Below, in pieces: positions 24,218-36,500 of a DNA stretch of 64,000 bases. The first letter of the stretch is position 1. Each line of letters opens with the position of its first letter. The translations under genes were made by a program, and so were the position numbers. This DNA comes from Lathyrus oleraceus (Eukaryota > Streptophyta > Magnoliopsida > Fabales > Fabaceae): contig NC_066584.1 of assembly GCF_024323335.1 (NCBI RefSeq), positions 275,133,618 through 275,197,617 on the forward strand. Reading direction: 5' to 3'. The notes beneath the pieces were generated by a model, which was not told the DNA's origin, did not search any database, and saw nothing but the letters and a program-made list of their open reading frames with translations.

Positions 24218-25410
24218 CCATTTACCGATGACGGCTGCACAATAACTACTTCAGGAAAGCGAAACCATTTACCGATGGTTACTTAGCTGGGAACTGGATA
24301 TTTGATATTTACCGATATCAACTTCAACAAGACCATTTACCAGTGGCTGCTGGGAAACAACTTTCAAAGGAAGCAAGACCATTTACCGATGGTGGCTTCA
24401 AAACAACTTGATATTAAAAGGAAGACCATTTACCGATGGTGGCTTCAAAACAACTTGATATTTACCGATATCAACTTCAGCAAGACCATTTACCGATGGC
24501 TGCTCCGACTGGGGATTCGATATTTACTGATATCGAAGAAAGCGAGGCCATTTACCGATGGCGGCTAAACTGGGCATTCGAAATTTACCGATATCGAAGC
24601 AAGACGAGGCCATTTACCGATGGCATCTCCAACTGGGGAAGAAGAGGATATTTGCAACTAGAACCAGACAAGACGTTTACCGACGACCCTACTGGGGATC
24701 TTTGATTTTTATCAAAGGAAAGACACCAAACCAGACACTTACCGATGACTGGGGTGAGACTCGATGTTTACCGACATCGAAAGATGATGTTTACCGACAT
24801 CAACAAAACAACCAGACATTTACCGATGACTGGAAAATAAGATATGCAACCAGACGTCAACAGACGAATGGGAAAAACTCAACGTTTATCGACACCAATG
24901 GAGAGGTGACCAGACATCAACGGATGACCTGGGGAGAAAGCGATACAACCAAACGTCAACGGACGAATGGGAAAAACTCAACGTTTATCGACACCAATGG
25001 AGAGGTGACCAGACATCAACGGATGAACTGGAATGGCGAGATGTTACAAACATACGTCAACGGACGCATGGGAAAAACTCGACGTTTATCGACACCAACG
25101 GAGAGGTGGCCAGACATCAACGGACGACCTGGGGAAAAGGATACAACTAGACGTCAACGGACGAATAGGCAAAACTCAACGTTTATCGACACCAACGGAG
25201 AGGTGACCAAACATCAACGGATGAATGGGAAAAGACTCGATGTTTACCGACATCGAAAGATGATGTTTACCGACATCAAAAAGGGACGACCAGACATTTA
25301 CCGATGACTGGAGTGAGACTCGATGTTTACAGACACCGAAACAATGGTGTTTACCGACACCCCAAAAAAAGAAAACACATAGGTGCAGACATGACACTTA
25401 CCGGTATCAC
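24218..25410 (-). repeat. Tandem array in Ogre 3' UTR (TTTACCGAT units)
   Basis: About 1.2 kb of degenerate repeats. In + strand terms the core is TTTACCGATGG or TTTACCGATATC, and further right GACATCAACGGATG. Between about 24860 and 25230 a larger unit of ~100 bp, starting 'gaatgggaaaaactcaacg', recurs four times (near 24866, 24964, 25066, 25163). No open frame of Ogre type crosses it. Tandem repeats in the 3' UTR are known for Ogre elements of pea. Confidence 0.85.
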
Positions 25411-25739
25411 AAAAAGGACATCTTCAATACGTCAAGGCAAGGCTAAACACATGTTGGGGGTCTCACTGGGGAGAATCAAACTTTCCTTCCACTTGCGGGT
25501 GAGGAAATAAACCTCTCTGGGGAATTATCAATCCTGAATACTGTAAGGAGCAACTGTAGCACACGTGTCGTACAGATACTGAACAACGATCCGCCTCTGC
25601 CGGGGATACGGTCTGATTAGGTTCAACACATGAATGCATATGTTTGAATTTTTTCATGGCATAATGCTCCATATTGAATGGAAATGCTACGCGATTTGAG
25701 GATGCAATGATTACTACATGCAAGATGCAAAAATGATGA

Positions 25740-26480
25740 AAACTCCTGCTGGGGAGCAAACGGATTGCTCTGCTGAGCACACCAACATGAATAGATTCTC
25801 CAACTCTATGGGGAGACGCACTGCTGGGAGTGCCATGCTGATCTGATACTCTGGGACGACAGGGAAACCAACTCAACCGGGGAGTCTCTGACTGGGGAAC
25901 ACACTAACCTCTCAACCGTGCTGAGGAATAGCATTGCTGCTGGAGAAAGGATCCCACCGGGGACAACCTTCACCGAATCCAATCCACTTGGGGACTCTGC
26001 TAGGGAAACAACCAATGCTCACCTCTGCTGAGGATAACAGCCAATCCACAAGTAGGATAAACTCTACTGGGGATAATTTCCACCGAACCTGATCCACTCG
26101 GGGAACTTGCTGGAGAAAACCATCAGCACAAACCTCTGCTAGGGAGATCTGCTAGGGAAAACATTCACAACCCTGATGGGGAAAGGCATACACGACCCTG
26201 TTAGGGATTACAGTACTTCAAACCCGATTGCTGGGGAATAAACTACTCCACTGGCACCTCCGTTGGGGGTACAACATCCTTAAGACTCGGTGGGGATTAA
26301 CAATCTTCTGACTAGCTAGGGATAAACCCACTTTCAGACCTGCTACCCAACTGCTGGGGAAGAACAGTTGTATTATCTTTCAAACTTGCTTGGGGAATCG
26401 TCCTCAATCCTGCTGAGGAATTCCTGATCTTAAATAGACTGAGGAGACAAGTCCTGAACTTGCTTCAACTGCTAGGGAAG
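25740..26480 (-). repeat. CTGCTGGGGA-rich degenerate repeats in Ogre 3' UTR
   Basis: More than twenty degenerate copies of CTGCTGGGGA-like sequence at irregular 20-45 bp spacing on the + strand, the antisense strand of the element. The copy at 25989-26006 matches 16 of 18 bases of the Ogre PBS. 26481-27000 holds no further structure I can name. Confidence 0.75.
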
Positions 26481-27079
26481 ATCCCCACCCTCTCACACTA
26501 CTGGACAATGCTGACAATATCCCTGATCAAACCGTCGCTTATCTGCTTCAGCCAGGAATCAAAGTCGATAACCTACAACCACAAGACAAACATGCCCCAG
26601 GGGATTGCATGGACAAGATACACTCAAGTGTACTCAACATTCAAAATGATTTTCAAATGTTTTATCTTTCGGCACGTTATTGTCTAGCCTTCATGTTTTT
26701 ATATGCAATGTTTATCAAAAATTCGGACGTTTTTGCAAATAAAACAGTAAAATAAAAACAAGAGAGCAATTTATCTGAATAACGACTTTTATTGATTGAA
26801 AAATGGGCCTGAAAAGGCAAATACATCAGGAAGCAATTCCTAGGAAGAGGTAATTGCGCACAAAAGGAAAAATCTATCCTAATGGCAATGTGAACACGGC
26901 ATCCACTATTTCCCAATTCTGTTATGACTCACAGATCATCAAATTCTCCCCAAATTCCTTGCTTTCTGAGAAGAATGACTGGACCGGTCACATCTTTCGA
27001 GATGGTAGACGATGAAGCGCGATGAAGTATAGATAACTCAGATTGTAGTCTTCGCTTTATCCCTCTTTTGGCTAGATCG

Positions 27080-27265
27080 CCCTTTCGGGTTTTCAATCCA
27101 CCGGGATACCCATTTTTGCCTAAGCCGCCCTTGCGGGTTTTCGACTTACCGGGTATACAAATTATTTTTATTTTTTATCCCTAACTTTTGCCCGAACCTT
27201 TCCTCTTTTTTTTTGGTTCGTCGGGATGCCCTTTTTTGCCTGGACTCTTTTGTTCTTTTTGTCCA
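27080..27265 (-). repeat. Short direct repeats behind Ogre integrase
   Basis: Three related units on the + strand of the form gccctttcgggttttcaa...ccgggatacccatttttgcct (near 27080, 27125 and, more degenerate, 27185-27240). CCCTTTCGGG and CCCTTGCGGG can form small hairpins. They lie just after the integrase stop, as part of the 3' UTR. Confidence 0.6.
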
Positions 27266-27275
27266 GCGGGTCAAT

Positions 27276-29137
27276 TTATGCGAAGTATTTTTTGACTACA
27301 TCTGAGTTAACAGGGGACGGAAAATCTTCACCATCCATAGTTGTAAGCATCAAGGCTCCACCGGAGAAAACCTTCTTAACAACATATGGACCTTCATAAT
27401 TAGGAGTCCATTTGCCCCTGTTATCTGTACCGGGAGGAAGGATCCTCTTCAAAACTAGATCACCAGTCTGATAGCTTCGAGGATGCACTTTCTGATCAAA
27501 GGCTCTTTTCATCCTTCTCTGATACAACTGCCCATGGCACACAGCCGCTAACCGTCTCTCTTCGATAAGGCTCAACTCGTTAAAACTCGTTCGAATCCAT
27601 TCAGCTTCGTCAAGCTTAACATCCAACAGGACTCTCAGAGAAGGAATCTCCACTTCAACAGGTAGGACTGCTTCCATACCATACACTAGGGAGTAAGGGG
27701 TTTCCCCGATCGACGTACGTACTGAAGTATGGTACCCATGCAAAGCGAAAGGCAGCATCTCATGCCAATCCTTGTACGTCACGACCATTTTCTGCACAAT
27801 CTTCTTAATATTCTTGTTTACCGCCTCTACAGCACCATTCATCTTCGGTCTGTAAGGAGAAGAATTGTGATGTTCAATCTTGAAATCTTTGCAAAGCTCC
27901 TTCATCATCTTGTTATTGAGATTCGAACCATTATCAGTAATGATTCTCTCAGGAACCCCATAACGACAGATAATCTCCTTCTTAATGAACCGGGCAACCA
28001 CTTGCTTAGTCACATTAGCATAGGAAGCTGCTTCCACCAATTTGGTGAAGTAATCAATCGCAACCAGGATGAAGCGATGTCCATTAGAAGCAGTAGGCTC
28101 AATCTTCCCAATCATATCAATGCCCCACATTGCGAATGGCCAAGGCGAATTCATGACATTCAGAGGGCTTGGTGGTATATGCACCTTATCAACATAAATC
28201 TGACATTTATGGCACTTCCGAGCGTACTTGAAACAATCGGATTCCATAGTCATCCAATAATAACCGGCTCTCAACAATTTCTTGGACATTGCAAGACCAC
28301 CAGCATGGGTACCAAAAGATCCTTCATGCACTTCATGCATCAACATGGTTGCCTCGTGTCTATCCACGTATCTGAGCAGAACCATGTCAAAGTTTCTCTT
28401 GTACAACACGTCATCCTGATTCAAATAAAAGCTTCCCGCTAGCCTTCTCAGGGTTTTCTTGTCATTCTTCGACGCTCCGTCAGGATACTCCTGGCTCTTG
28501 AGGAAATTCTTAATGTCATAGTACCACTGCTTCTCATCAACAACAGACTCGGCTGCAAACACATACGCAGGCCTCTCGAGTCGATTTACCGTAACATGTG
28601 GCACATGATTCCACCAATGAACTTTGATCATAGAAGATAAAGTAGCCAAGGCATCAGCCATCTGATTCTCGTCTCGGGGGACGTGATACAGCTTCACTTT
28701 CTTGAAGAAAGTCAGGATCCTTCTGGTATAGTCTCGATAAGGAATCAAATGCGGCTGGTGAGTATTCCAATCTCCATTGACCTGGTTAATCACTAGAGCG
28801 GAATCTCCATAAATGTCCAGAGTTTTGATCCTTAAATTGATGGCTTCTTCTATCCCCATGATGCAAGCCTCATACTCAGCCTCGTTGTTGGTTACATCAA
28901 AAGTCAATCTGGCAGAAAAAGGTATATGAGCACCTTTAGGATTGATCAGTACTGCCCCAACACCGTTGCCATTCATATTCACAGCCCCATCAAACATCAG
29001 TGTCCACTTGTCATCAGGATCCAGTCTTTCCTCGACAAGAGGCTCTTCACAATCTTTCATCTTCAGATACATGATGTCTTCATCAGGGAATTCAAACATC
29101 ATCGGCCGATAATCATCAATTGGTTGCTCGGCAAGGT
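27276..29137 (-). CDS. Ogre second RNase H and integrase
   Basis: A clean frame: 608 codons from the Met at 29102, with coding sequence continuing upstream to the Sirevirus junction at 29137. The RNase H domain has FDGAVNMNGNGVGAV (Asp near 38), Glu near 76, Asp near 100 and Asp near 150, and looks like the additional archaeal-type RNase H of the Tat/Ogre clade. Integrase has a zinc region (THAGGLAMSKKLLRAGYYW, CHKC near 297-300) and the D,D,E triad at about 329, 390 and 426 (WGIDMIG, ITDNGSN, NGAVEAVNK). No stop interrupts it. It is separated from the rest of pol by the 10.3 kb Sirevirus. It would integrate Ogre cDNA; in this copy it cannot be translated with RT. Confidence 0.93.
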
Positions 29138-30231
29138 TGAAGGTGAGAAAAACAAGAAAGGGAGGGTTTGAATTGTTTGGAAAATAAGCGCTTTTTCAAA
29201 ATGAAAATCACACAAGGATTTTATACTGGTTCGCTTATAACACAAAGCTACTCCAGTCCACCCGGCCAAGGTGATTTCGCCTTCAACAAGGACTTAATCC
29301 ACTAATCTTGAAAGATTGATTACAAACAACGTCTAAGAGAAAGATCTCTTAGTCCTCTCAAGTATACAGACTACACAGAGTCACTTGAGGAAATAAACAA
29401 ACAATAGATAAAAGATTTATGTAATCTAAAGTGCTTCTAAGAAAGCAAATATTACAATAGTAAGAACAAAGTGATTCACGTTATAAGCAAAAGCTTCGTG
29501 AAGATTTAGAGAGCAAGAGTGTTTTCTTGAGCGTTGATGTTTCAGTATAATTTTTCCTTGTATATGTTGTGTGCTGAATGTTGATTTGCAGTCCTTTATA
29601 TAGATCAGTGAGGTAGTAGTTGAAACTGATGAGTAATAAAATGAATTTACGCCATAACATAAATAGCTTCTGCCAGGATAACTTTCTCTCCTTGAAATGA
29701 CTACTTACCACATATAGTACCTTCTTTATTGAAATTGGAGATTAACGTCTCTTTCTGTATTAGGAAATCCATTTGCAAAACTTTACTTGACTTTAACGTT
29801 ACTCTTTCATAATTAGTATTTCCATGATCAGAGTCTTCGTGTATCTGAGAATCTTGGAGTCTTGCTTCTGATGTTGATCTCTTTTGAGTTCTGATGGATT
29901 CTTCAGATAGCGCTGAGAGTTTCTGGAGTTAGAGATACCGTTGTTCAGAGTCAGAACTTCTAGAGCTTACTTCTTGTTTAGATGCTTCTGATACTTTGCT
30001 GTTTTGCTCAGAGTTAGACTTTCTTGAACGTGTTTCAACTTCAGATGCTTCTGATCATTTGATAATTTGTATCTGATCTGGTTCTGTATCTGATGACGTC
30101 ATCAGATTTCTTCCTTCTTTCTTTAGAACCCTGCACACTTAGAAACTTTTCGTTAGGGTGCCATTTTTGGTTTCATCCTTTGTTATCATCAAAATCAAGG
30201 AATCTGTTGTAGAACAATTTTTGTTCTTACA
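29138..30231 (-). repeat. Sirevirus 3' LTR
   Basis: 1094 bp. On the - strand it runs from TGTAAGAACAAAAATTG to CTCACCTTCA. A TATA box (TATATAAAGG in complement) lies at 29593-29602. Confidence 0.92.
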
Positions 30232-30245
30232 ATCTCCCCCTTTTT
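30232..30245 (-). other. Sirevirus polypurine tract
   Basis: On the - strand this reads AAAAAGGGGGAGAT directly before the LTR. A second near-identical tract (complement of 'ttctccccctttttgtc') lies at 30491-30507, and shorter CTCCCCCTGAG copies near 30309 and 30812. Repeated PPT-like motifs are a known Sirevirus trait. Confidence 0.85.
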
Positions 30246-30645
30246 GATGATGACAAAACAAACTTAATTAGTAGATGAAACATATAAAATATCAGATCAG
30301 ATAGACAAGAGCTCCCCCTGAGATAGTGCTAGGGAGTTCAGAAGTTCTTACCAGAGCTTCTAAGTAAAGAGGTTTCTTGATACCTTCTGCAATTTCTTAA
30401 GTCCAGGTTAGATAAAATTATTTTTAAGAAAAATATGTTGCAGAATGCTTAAGGTATTTAGACAATATTTTCATCAGAGCTATTAATGACTTCTCCCCCT
30501 TTTTGTCAGAATCAAAAAGACATAGCAAAAATAAATAATTGAAGAGAAAAACATTGTATTTAGATAAAAAGCAACAGAGGCAAAAGGAACAAGTAAACAT
30601 CAGAGACAGAGAAAAACAGAGCAACAAACAATAAGTCCTAAGTGC
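30246..30645 (-). other. Sirevirus 3' untranslated region
   Basis: 400 bp between ORF3 and the PPT. It is non-coding and contains the second PPT-like tract at 30491-30507. Nothing else is recognisable. Confidence 0.7.
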
Positions 30646-33015
30646 CTAGGGGTTCGGAGGCGGAGGCATTCTCTGAAGCAACATAGCCAGCATGTTCTGA
30701 ATGTTGTCGTTGACAGTGTCTTGTTTATCCATTCTGGCACGGAGTTCATTCTGATCTTGCTTCAGTTCTTTCAGCGTCTGGAGAACCATAGGGATAACAG
30801 AAGAAGAAAACTCCCCCTGAGTCAGAGCCTGCTGTGCTTCAGCAGCAGCCAGCGCTTCAGCTTCAGCAGCAGCTTGTGCTTCAGCTTCCTTTATCCTTAG
30901 AACTTCAGCTTCTCTTGCTCTTTCTTCCTCCAGCCTTCTAGCCTCTTCTTCAGCTTGTCTTGCTAATCTCTCTTCTTCCAGCCTTCTGGCTTCAGCTTCT
31001 CTTGCAAGTCTTTCCTGAAGTCTTGCCTCGGTATCTCTGATGTAGCCATTTCTGACTTGTTCAGAGATGTTCTTCAGTCTAAAAGCCTCAGAGGTCATCC
31101 AGCCAATGACTCTGTTCCAGTGTGTCCTTACAGAGTCAGGATCATCACTGACTTCAGAGTTAGTGGTCAGAGACTTGACCTTTTGTACTGAAGCCCCTGC
31201 GACCAACATGATGGCTTCCTCAAGGGTAGGTATAGAAAGGTCAGGTTCAGAGGTATGAGGTGGAGATGTTGGAGGGCTGAGATTTAATGTGAGAGGTTCA
31301 GATTCTGCTTCAGGTTGAGGTTCAGATCTTTGGGGTGAAGCGTAAAGAGGGTTTAAGTCTAATGGTTCAGATTCAGCGGAGATGTTTGAAGGTGTGATAT
31401 CAGAGGTGTGGAGGTCAGAGGGTTGAGTTTCAGAGGGTTGGTCTTTAGAAGTAATGTTGGTTGTTTGTTCTGGTGGAGGTGAAGTTGCTTCAGATTGTGT
31501 TTGTGTTGGTTGTTGTGAAGCAAGGTTTTGAGCCTGAATTTGGGCTAAGGTTGGGGAGTCAGGGTCAGAGTATTCTTGGTCAGAGGAGATCTTAAGGTAT
31601 GGTGGTGATTCTGGGGCTGAAGATGATGATGAGGAAGTGGTAGTGTGAGAAAGATTAACATTTGGTGGAGGTTGTGAAGTTCTGGTTATAGAAGGTGGGA
31701 TTTCAGAGGTTGTATAAATGGGTGGTGTTGGGAGAGGATTAGAGGAAGGAGTAGAGGAAACCATCAGAGGTGCAGAAGAAATAGGAGGAACAGACGTACC
31801 AGTAGAAATTTGCAGAGGAGCTGGAGATCTGCTTCCAGAAGATTCTCCAAGTCTTGCCTTTTTTGCCTGTGATGTTATTTTCTTCTCAGAGAGACCTCTC
31901 TTGTACCTGACGAAGTCTTCTTCTGAATCTAAACAATCGTCGAGGCTGAAGTCAGAGATGTCAACACCTTCATCCAACAGACGATTAAGATAGATAGCAA
32001 CCGCATCTCTGGGTTCATTCTTGTAGAACCTAGCAAGACCATGAGGCAGCTTCCTCTGATCTTTCAAGGAATCCCAGGATGTGTCCAGCGTGGGTCTGAC
32101 TTGAATCTTCTTTATTATTCCCATACTCTTGAGATTTCTGGCGTTCAGAGGCTTCCCAGTATCTATTGCCAGATCTTGCATCAGCTTGGCCTTCTCCAGA
32201 TGATCTACCAGCCCATTCTCGATGAAAACATCAGATAACAATCTTCCCAGAGGGATGTAGGATCTGGGCTTCATGTAGTTTCTGGTCTCCCTGACAGAGT
32301 CTCTTAGGTATCTGAAGAGTAGTGCAGGAAGGCAGATCTTCACACCCTTGTGAATGCAATACAGAATGCACTTCTGATCTGCATTGATGTAATCAGAGGA
32401 GTTTGAGGCTGGGCGGTGGTGAATAGTTCCCAGAATGATCTTGAGCCACACTCTGAGGTTCTGATGCAGCTCTTTGTTCTTTGAAGGATTTCCTTCAGTG
32501 TTGGGTTTGAAGATGGTTGGATTGATTACTTCAGCAACGCGCCTTGATCTAAGGTTGATGTTGTAAATCCTTTTTCCTCCATCTTTCTCCATGTTCAACA
32601 AAGAAGCAATTGACTCTTCAGTAATTACTATCTTTACCCCCAAAACATAAGAGACGATGAAATGGTCATCAGCATCTGCAAATCTCCAGAACTCCTTGAT
32701 GAGAAGTGGGTAAACAGGGCCATAGAGCCTTTGGAAGTAGTTTCCCCAACCTTGTTGACGAAGTTCTTCAGTAAGATCAACTCCATTTCTTCTCAAGTTG
32801 TCAAAGTCCACCAGTGTTTCACATAACACATCCAATCCCTCAAAGGGAGTTTCTAGGTTGATGTGAGGTAAACGATCAAGGATATGGGGTTCTTTGTAAA
32901 CTGGGGTGATGGAGACTCCTGTAACAGTTGGAGTTGGAATGCTTGAAGTTTGAGCAGTTGAGCTTGATTCCATTTGTTGAGAAAAGTTGAAAACTTGTTG
33001 TTGTTGAGCGTCCAT
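30646..33015 (-). CDS. Sirevirus ORF3, putative plant transposon protein
   Basis: A clean 789-codon ORF downstream of pol in the same orientation, without stops. Residues ~45-340 are globular (for example LIKEFWRFADADDHFIVSYV and SYIPLGRLLSDVFIENGLVD) and resemble the 'putative plant transposon protein' family found in plant genomes. About 370-600 is rich in Pro, Ser and Thr. About 640-730 is a long charged helix with repeated EEERLAR and EAEA motifs, very likely a coiled coil. I see no signal peptide and no clear transmembrane segment, so it does not look like a classical envelope protein although it occupies the env position. Its function is unknown. It may be translated from a spliced or separate RNA, which the sequence does not show. 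Confidence 0.85.
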   Translation of the reverse strand: MDAQQQQVFNFSQQMESSSTAQTSSIPTPTVTGVSITPVYKEPHILDRLPHINLETPFEGLDVLCETLVDFDNLRRNGVDLTEELRQQGWGNYFQRLYGPVYPLLIKEFWRFADADDHFIVSYVLGVKIVITEESIASLLNMEKDGGKRIYNINLRSRRVAEVINPTIFKPNTEGNPSKNKELHQNLRVWLKIILGTIHHRPASNSSDYINADQKCILYCIHKGVKICLPALLFRYLRDSVRETRNYMKPRSYIPLGRLLSDVFIENGLVDHLEKAKLMQDLAIDTGKPLNARNLKSMGIIKKIQVRPTLDTSWDSLKDQRKLPHGLARFYKNEPRDAVAIYLNRLLDEGVDISDFSLDDCLDSEEDFVRYKRGLSEKKITSQAKKARLGESSGSRSPAPLQISTGTSVPPISSAPLMVSSTPSSNPLPTPPIYTTSEIPPSITRTSQPPPNVNLSHTTTSSSSSSAPESPPYLKISSDQEYSDPDSPTLAQIQAQNLASQQPTQTQSEATSPPPEQTTNITSKDQPSETQPSDLHTSDITPSNISAESEPLDLNPLYASPQRSEPQPEAESEPLTLNLSPPTSPPHTSEPDLSIPTLEEAIMLVAGASVQKVKSLTTNSEVSDDPDSVRTHWNRVIGWMTSEAFRLKNISEQVRNGYIRDTEARLQERLAREAEARRLEEERLARQAEEEARRLEEERAREAEVLRIKEAEAQAAAEAEALAAAEAQQALTQGEFSSSVIPMVLQTLKELKQDQNELRARMDKQDTVNDNIQNMLAMLLQRMPPPPNP

Positions 33016-33500
33016 GGTTGAAGAAGAAGATGAAGAGTTTGCAGAGATGCTTCAGAGAGGTTTAGGGTTTTAGAGAGGGTTTGAGAGTGAGTGAGAGTGA
33101 TAAGTGTGTGAAAAGTGAGAAAAGTGTTTAAATACCCTAAGTTAAAACACATGCAAAACGACACACAATATTGCGTTAGCACAAAGCTCAAGTAAGCACG
33201 CTTGGGGGAGAAATGATTAAGGCTAATTAATGAATGTCTAATCCCAACAGTATGCACACTGCTCGAGGAGATCTCAAACGTTTCACCTTTGATCTTCTTC
33301 TGGACAGCTGTCTAGAAGTTCTAGGGTTAGACGCTAAGTGCTCCACGTGTTGATGTATCTGATCTTCAGGAATACCAAAGGATTGGTTCCTGGAGATTTC
33401 TAACTCAGATATCTTCTTAACTTGGTAGAAGTATCAGAGTCAGAGGCAGAAGTACATTTGTTTACATCAGAGTCTCATCTTACATTCTCAGAGGCACAAT
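33016..33500 (-). other. Spacer between Sirevirus pol and ORF3
   Basis: 485 bp with no supported gene. It holds the region immediately upstream of ORF3, where a subgenomic promoter or splice acceptor would have to lie. I cannot pick one with confidence. Confidence 0.5.
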
Positions 33501-36500
33501 TCATTCAGGACAATTTTGAATGTTCAGATTTTTTAAGATAAAAAGAAATCTATCTTCAGCTAGAGGCTTAGTAAAGATATATGCCCATTGATGATCTGTA
33601 TCAATGAACTTCAATGTTACTATCCCTTTCTGAACATAGTCTCTGATAAAATGATGTTTTATTTCAATGTGTTTGGCTCTGGAATGTAGAATGGGATTCT
33701 TACTTAGACAAATGGCAGCAGTATTATCACAGAAGATAGGAATGCTACTCTCAAAAATTTGCAGATCTTCTAACTGATGCTTCATCCAGAGCATCTGAGT
33801 TGTGCACAGTGATGCTGAGATATATTCTGCTTCTGCAGTTGATAGAGCGATAGTTGACTGTCTTTTGCTAGCCCAGGAGATTAGATAGTTTCCCAGAAGC
33901 TGGCAATTTCCAGATGTGCTTTTTCGTTCTAGTCTATCTCCTGCATAATCTGCATCACAGTAACCAGAAAGTCTATACTCTGATGTTTTCTTATACATCA
34001 GGCCCAGGTTAGGAGTTCCTTTCAGATACTTAAGAATTCTCTTAACTGCTGTTAAATGAGATTCTCTAGGATCTGATTGGAATCTGGCACAGAGACAGAC
34101 ACTAAAGAGAATATCAGGACGAGTAGCAGTCAGATAGAGAAGAGAGCCTATCATACCTCGATAGAGCTTCTGACAAACCTTTGAGCTTACTTCTTCTTTT
34201 TCAAGAATGCATGTTGGATGCATTGGAGTTTTTGCAGAGTTGCAGTTAGCCATGTCAAATTTCTTCAGAACATCTTTAATATATTTGCTTTGATGAACAT
34301 ATGTCACTTCTGAAGTTTGGTTAATTTGAATTCCCAGAAAGAACTTTAGTTCTTGCATTAGACTCATTTCAAATTCTGCCTGCATTAACTTAGAGAATTC
34401 TTGACAAACAGAGGCATTAACTGAACCAAAAATAATGTCATCAACGTATATCTGGCATATCATGAGATCATTGTTAAGGTTCTTACAGAAAAGTGTGGAG
34501 TCAACTTTCCCTCTGATAAAATTGTGTTCCAGAAGAAAATTGCTTAAACGTTCATACCAAGCTCTGGGAGCTTGTTTAAGTCCATATAAAGATTTTTTAA
34601 GTTTAAAAACATGTTCTGGAAAGTTTGGATTTTCAAAACCTGGAGGTTGGTTGACATACACTTCTTCTGATATATAACCATTAAGGAATGCACTCTTGAC
34701 ATCCATTTGATATAATTTAATAGAATGGTTAATAGCAAAAGATACAAGAAGACGAATAGATTCTAACCTTGCGACTGGAGCAAAAGTTTCATTATAATCA
34801 ATACCTTCTTGTTGACTATAACCTTGAGCTACCAGTCGAGCTTTGTTTCTGACGACTTCTCCTTTCTCATTCAGCTTGTTTCTGAATACCCATCTGGTTC
34901 CAATAACGTGAGTGCCTCTGGGCTTTGGAACAAGATCCCAGACATCATTCTTTGTGAATTGATCTAATTCTTCTTGCATGGCTGAAACCCAGTCGTTATC
35001 TTGAAGTGCTTCATCACAGGACATAGGCTCAATCAGAGACACTAGTCCCAGAGGAGTATCTTCAGAAGTCCTGAAGGTAGATCTGGTTCTAACAGGTTCG
35101 TCCTTGTTTCCCAGAATCAAATCTTCAGATACGTTGATACGACTTTTAACTTTCTTTGGGATTTCTGGGGATTTAATTTCTTCAGAGTTCTGAGTGACAG
35201 TTGCTTCTGGAGCTTTATCAGAACCTGCAAGGGTGATTTCTAAATCTGCAAAATCTTCAACTAGCTTTGACTTCTCAGGGTCAAGCTTATCATCAAATCT
35301 GACATGAATTGATTCTTCCACAATTTTGGTTTCTGTGTTGTATACTCTGTAGCCTTTAGAGCGTTCTGAGTATCCTAACATAATACCTTTTTGTGCTTTG
35401 GAATCAAACTTGTTCAGATGTTCTTTAGTGTTTAAAATAAAGCAAGAACATCCAAAAGGATGAAAATATGAAATGTTTGGTTTTCTTCCTTTACACAGTT
35501 CATAGGGAGTCTTTTCCAGAATGGGTCTTATAGAGATTCTATTCTGAATGTAACACGCTGTATTTACAGCTTCTGCCCAAAAATGCTTTGCCACATTAGT
35601 TTCATTGATCATGGTTCTAGCCATCTCTTGGAGTGTCCTATTCTTCCTCTCTACAACTCCATTTTGTTGTGGAGTTCTAGGGCAGGAGAAATCATGGGAT
35701 ATTCCATTAGAGTCAAATAATTCTTCAAAATCTTTGTTTTCAAATTCTCCACCATGATCACGTCTGACTCTAACAATTTTAGCATCAAATTCTTTTTGCA
35801 CTTTGGAGCAGAAACTAGTGAATACAGAGTGAGACTCACTCTTGTGCTTTAGGAATTTCACCCATGTCCAGCGACTGTAATCATCAACAATGACTAGTCC
35901 ATACTTCTTTCCATTGACTGATGCTGTTTTCACAGGACCAAATAAGTCAATGTGGAGAAGTTCCAGAGGCTTAGAGGTAGAAACAACATTTTTCTTTTTA
36001 AAGGATGTTTTTGAAAATTTTCCTTTCTGACATGCTTCACACAGAGCATCTGAAGAAAACTTCAGTTTAGGTAGGCCTCTGACTAACTCGAGTTTAGTTA
36101 GCTGAGAAAGTTTCCTCATGCTAATGTGGCCCAAGCGTCTATGCCATATCCATTGCTCTTTGTGAACAGACATCAGACATTTAACATTTTGTTCTTTTAA
36201 ATCAGAAAGATTAATTTTATAAATGTTGTTTTTCCTCTTGCCTGTGAAAAGGACAGAGCCATTGTTCTGATTAATGGCTTTACATGTTTTTTGATTAAAG
36301 ATTACATCATAACCGTTATCACTTAATTGACTTATGGATAACAGGTTATGCATTAATCCTTCTACATAAAGAACATCAGATATAGAGGGAAGAGTACCAT
36401 TACCAATAGTTCCGGAGCCTCTGATCCTTCCTTTCTGATCTCCTCTGAAGCCTACAAATCCAGCGTCTTTAAGTTCCAGACTTTGGAACATAGACTTTCT

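Noticed and set aside
24558..25307. 249-codon ORF over the tandem array
   Set aside because: The frame is an accident of repeats without stops. It is antisense to the Ogre element and has low-complexity composition.
24218..25410. Possible CRISPR-like array of TTTACCGAT repeats
   Set aside because: Repeats are degenerate, spacing is irregular, there are no cas genes, and it lies in the 3' UTR of a plant retrotransposon.
27729..28442. 237-codon ORF on the + strand
   Set aside because: Antisense shadow of the Ogre integrase frame.
30646..33015. Envelope gene of a retrovirus-like element
   Set aside because: No signal peptide, transmembrane segment or furin-type site is apparent; described as ORF3 of unknown function instead.
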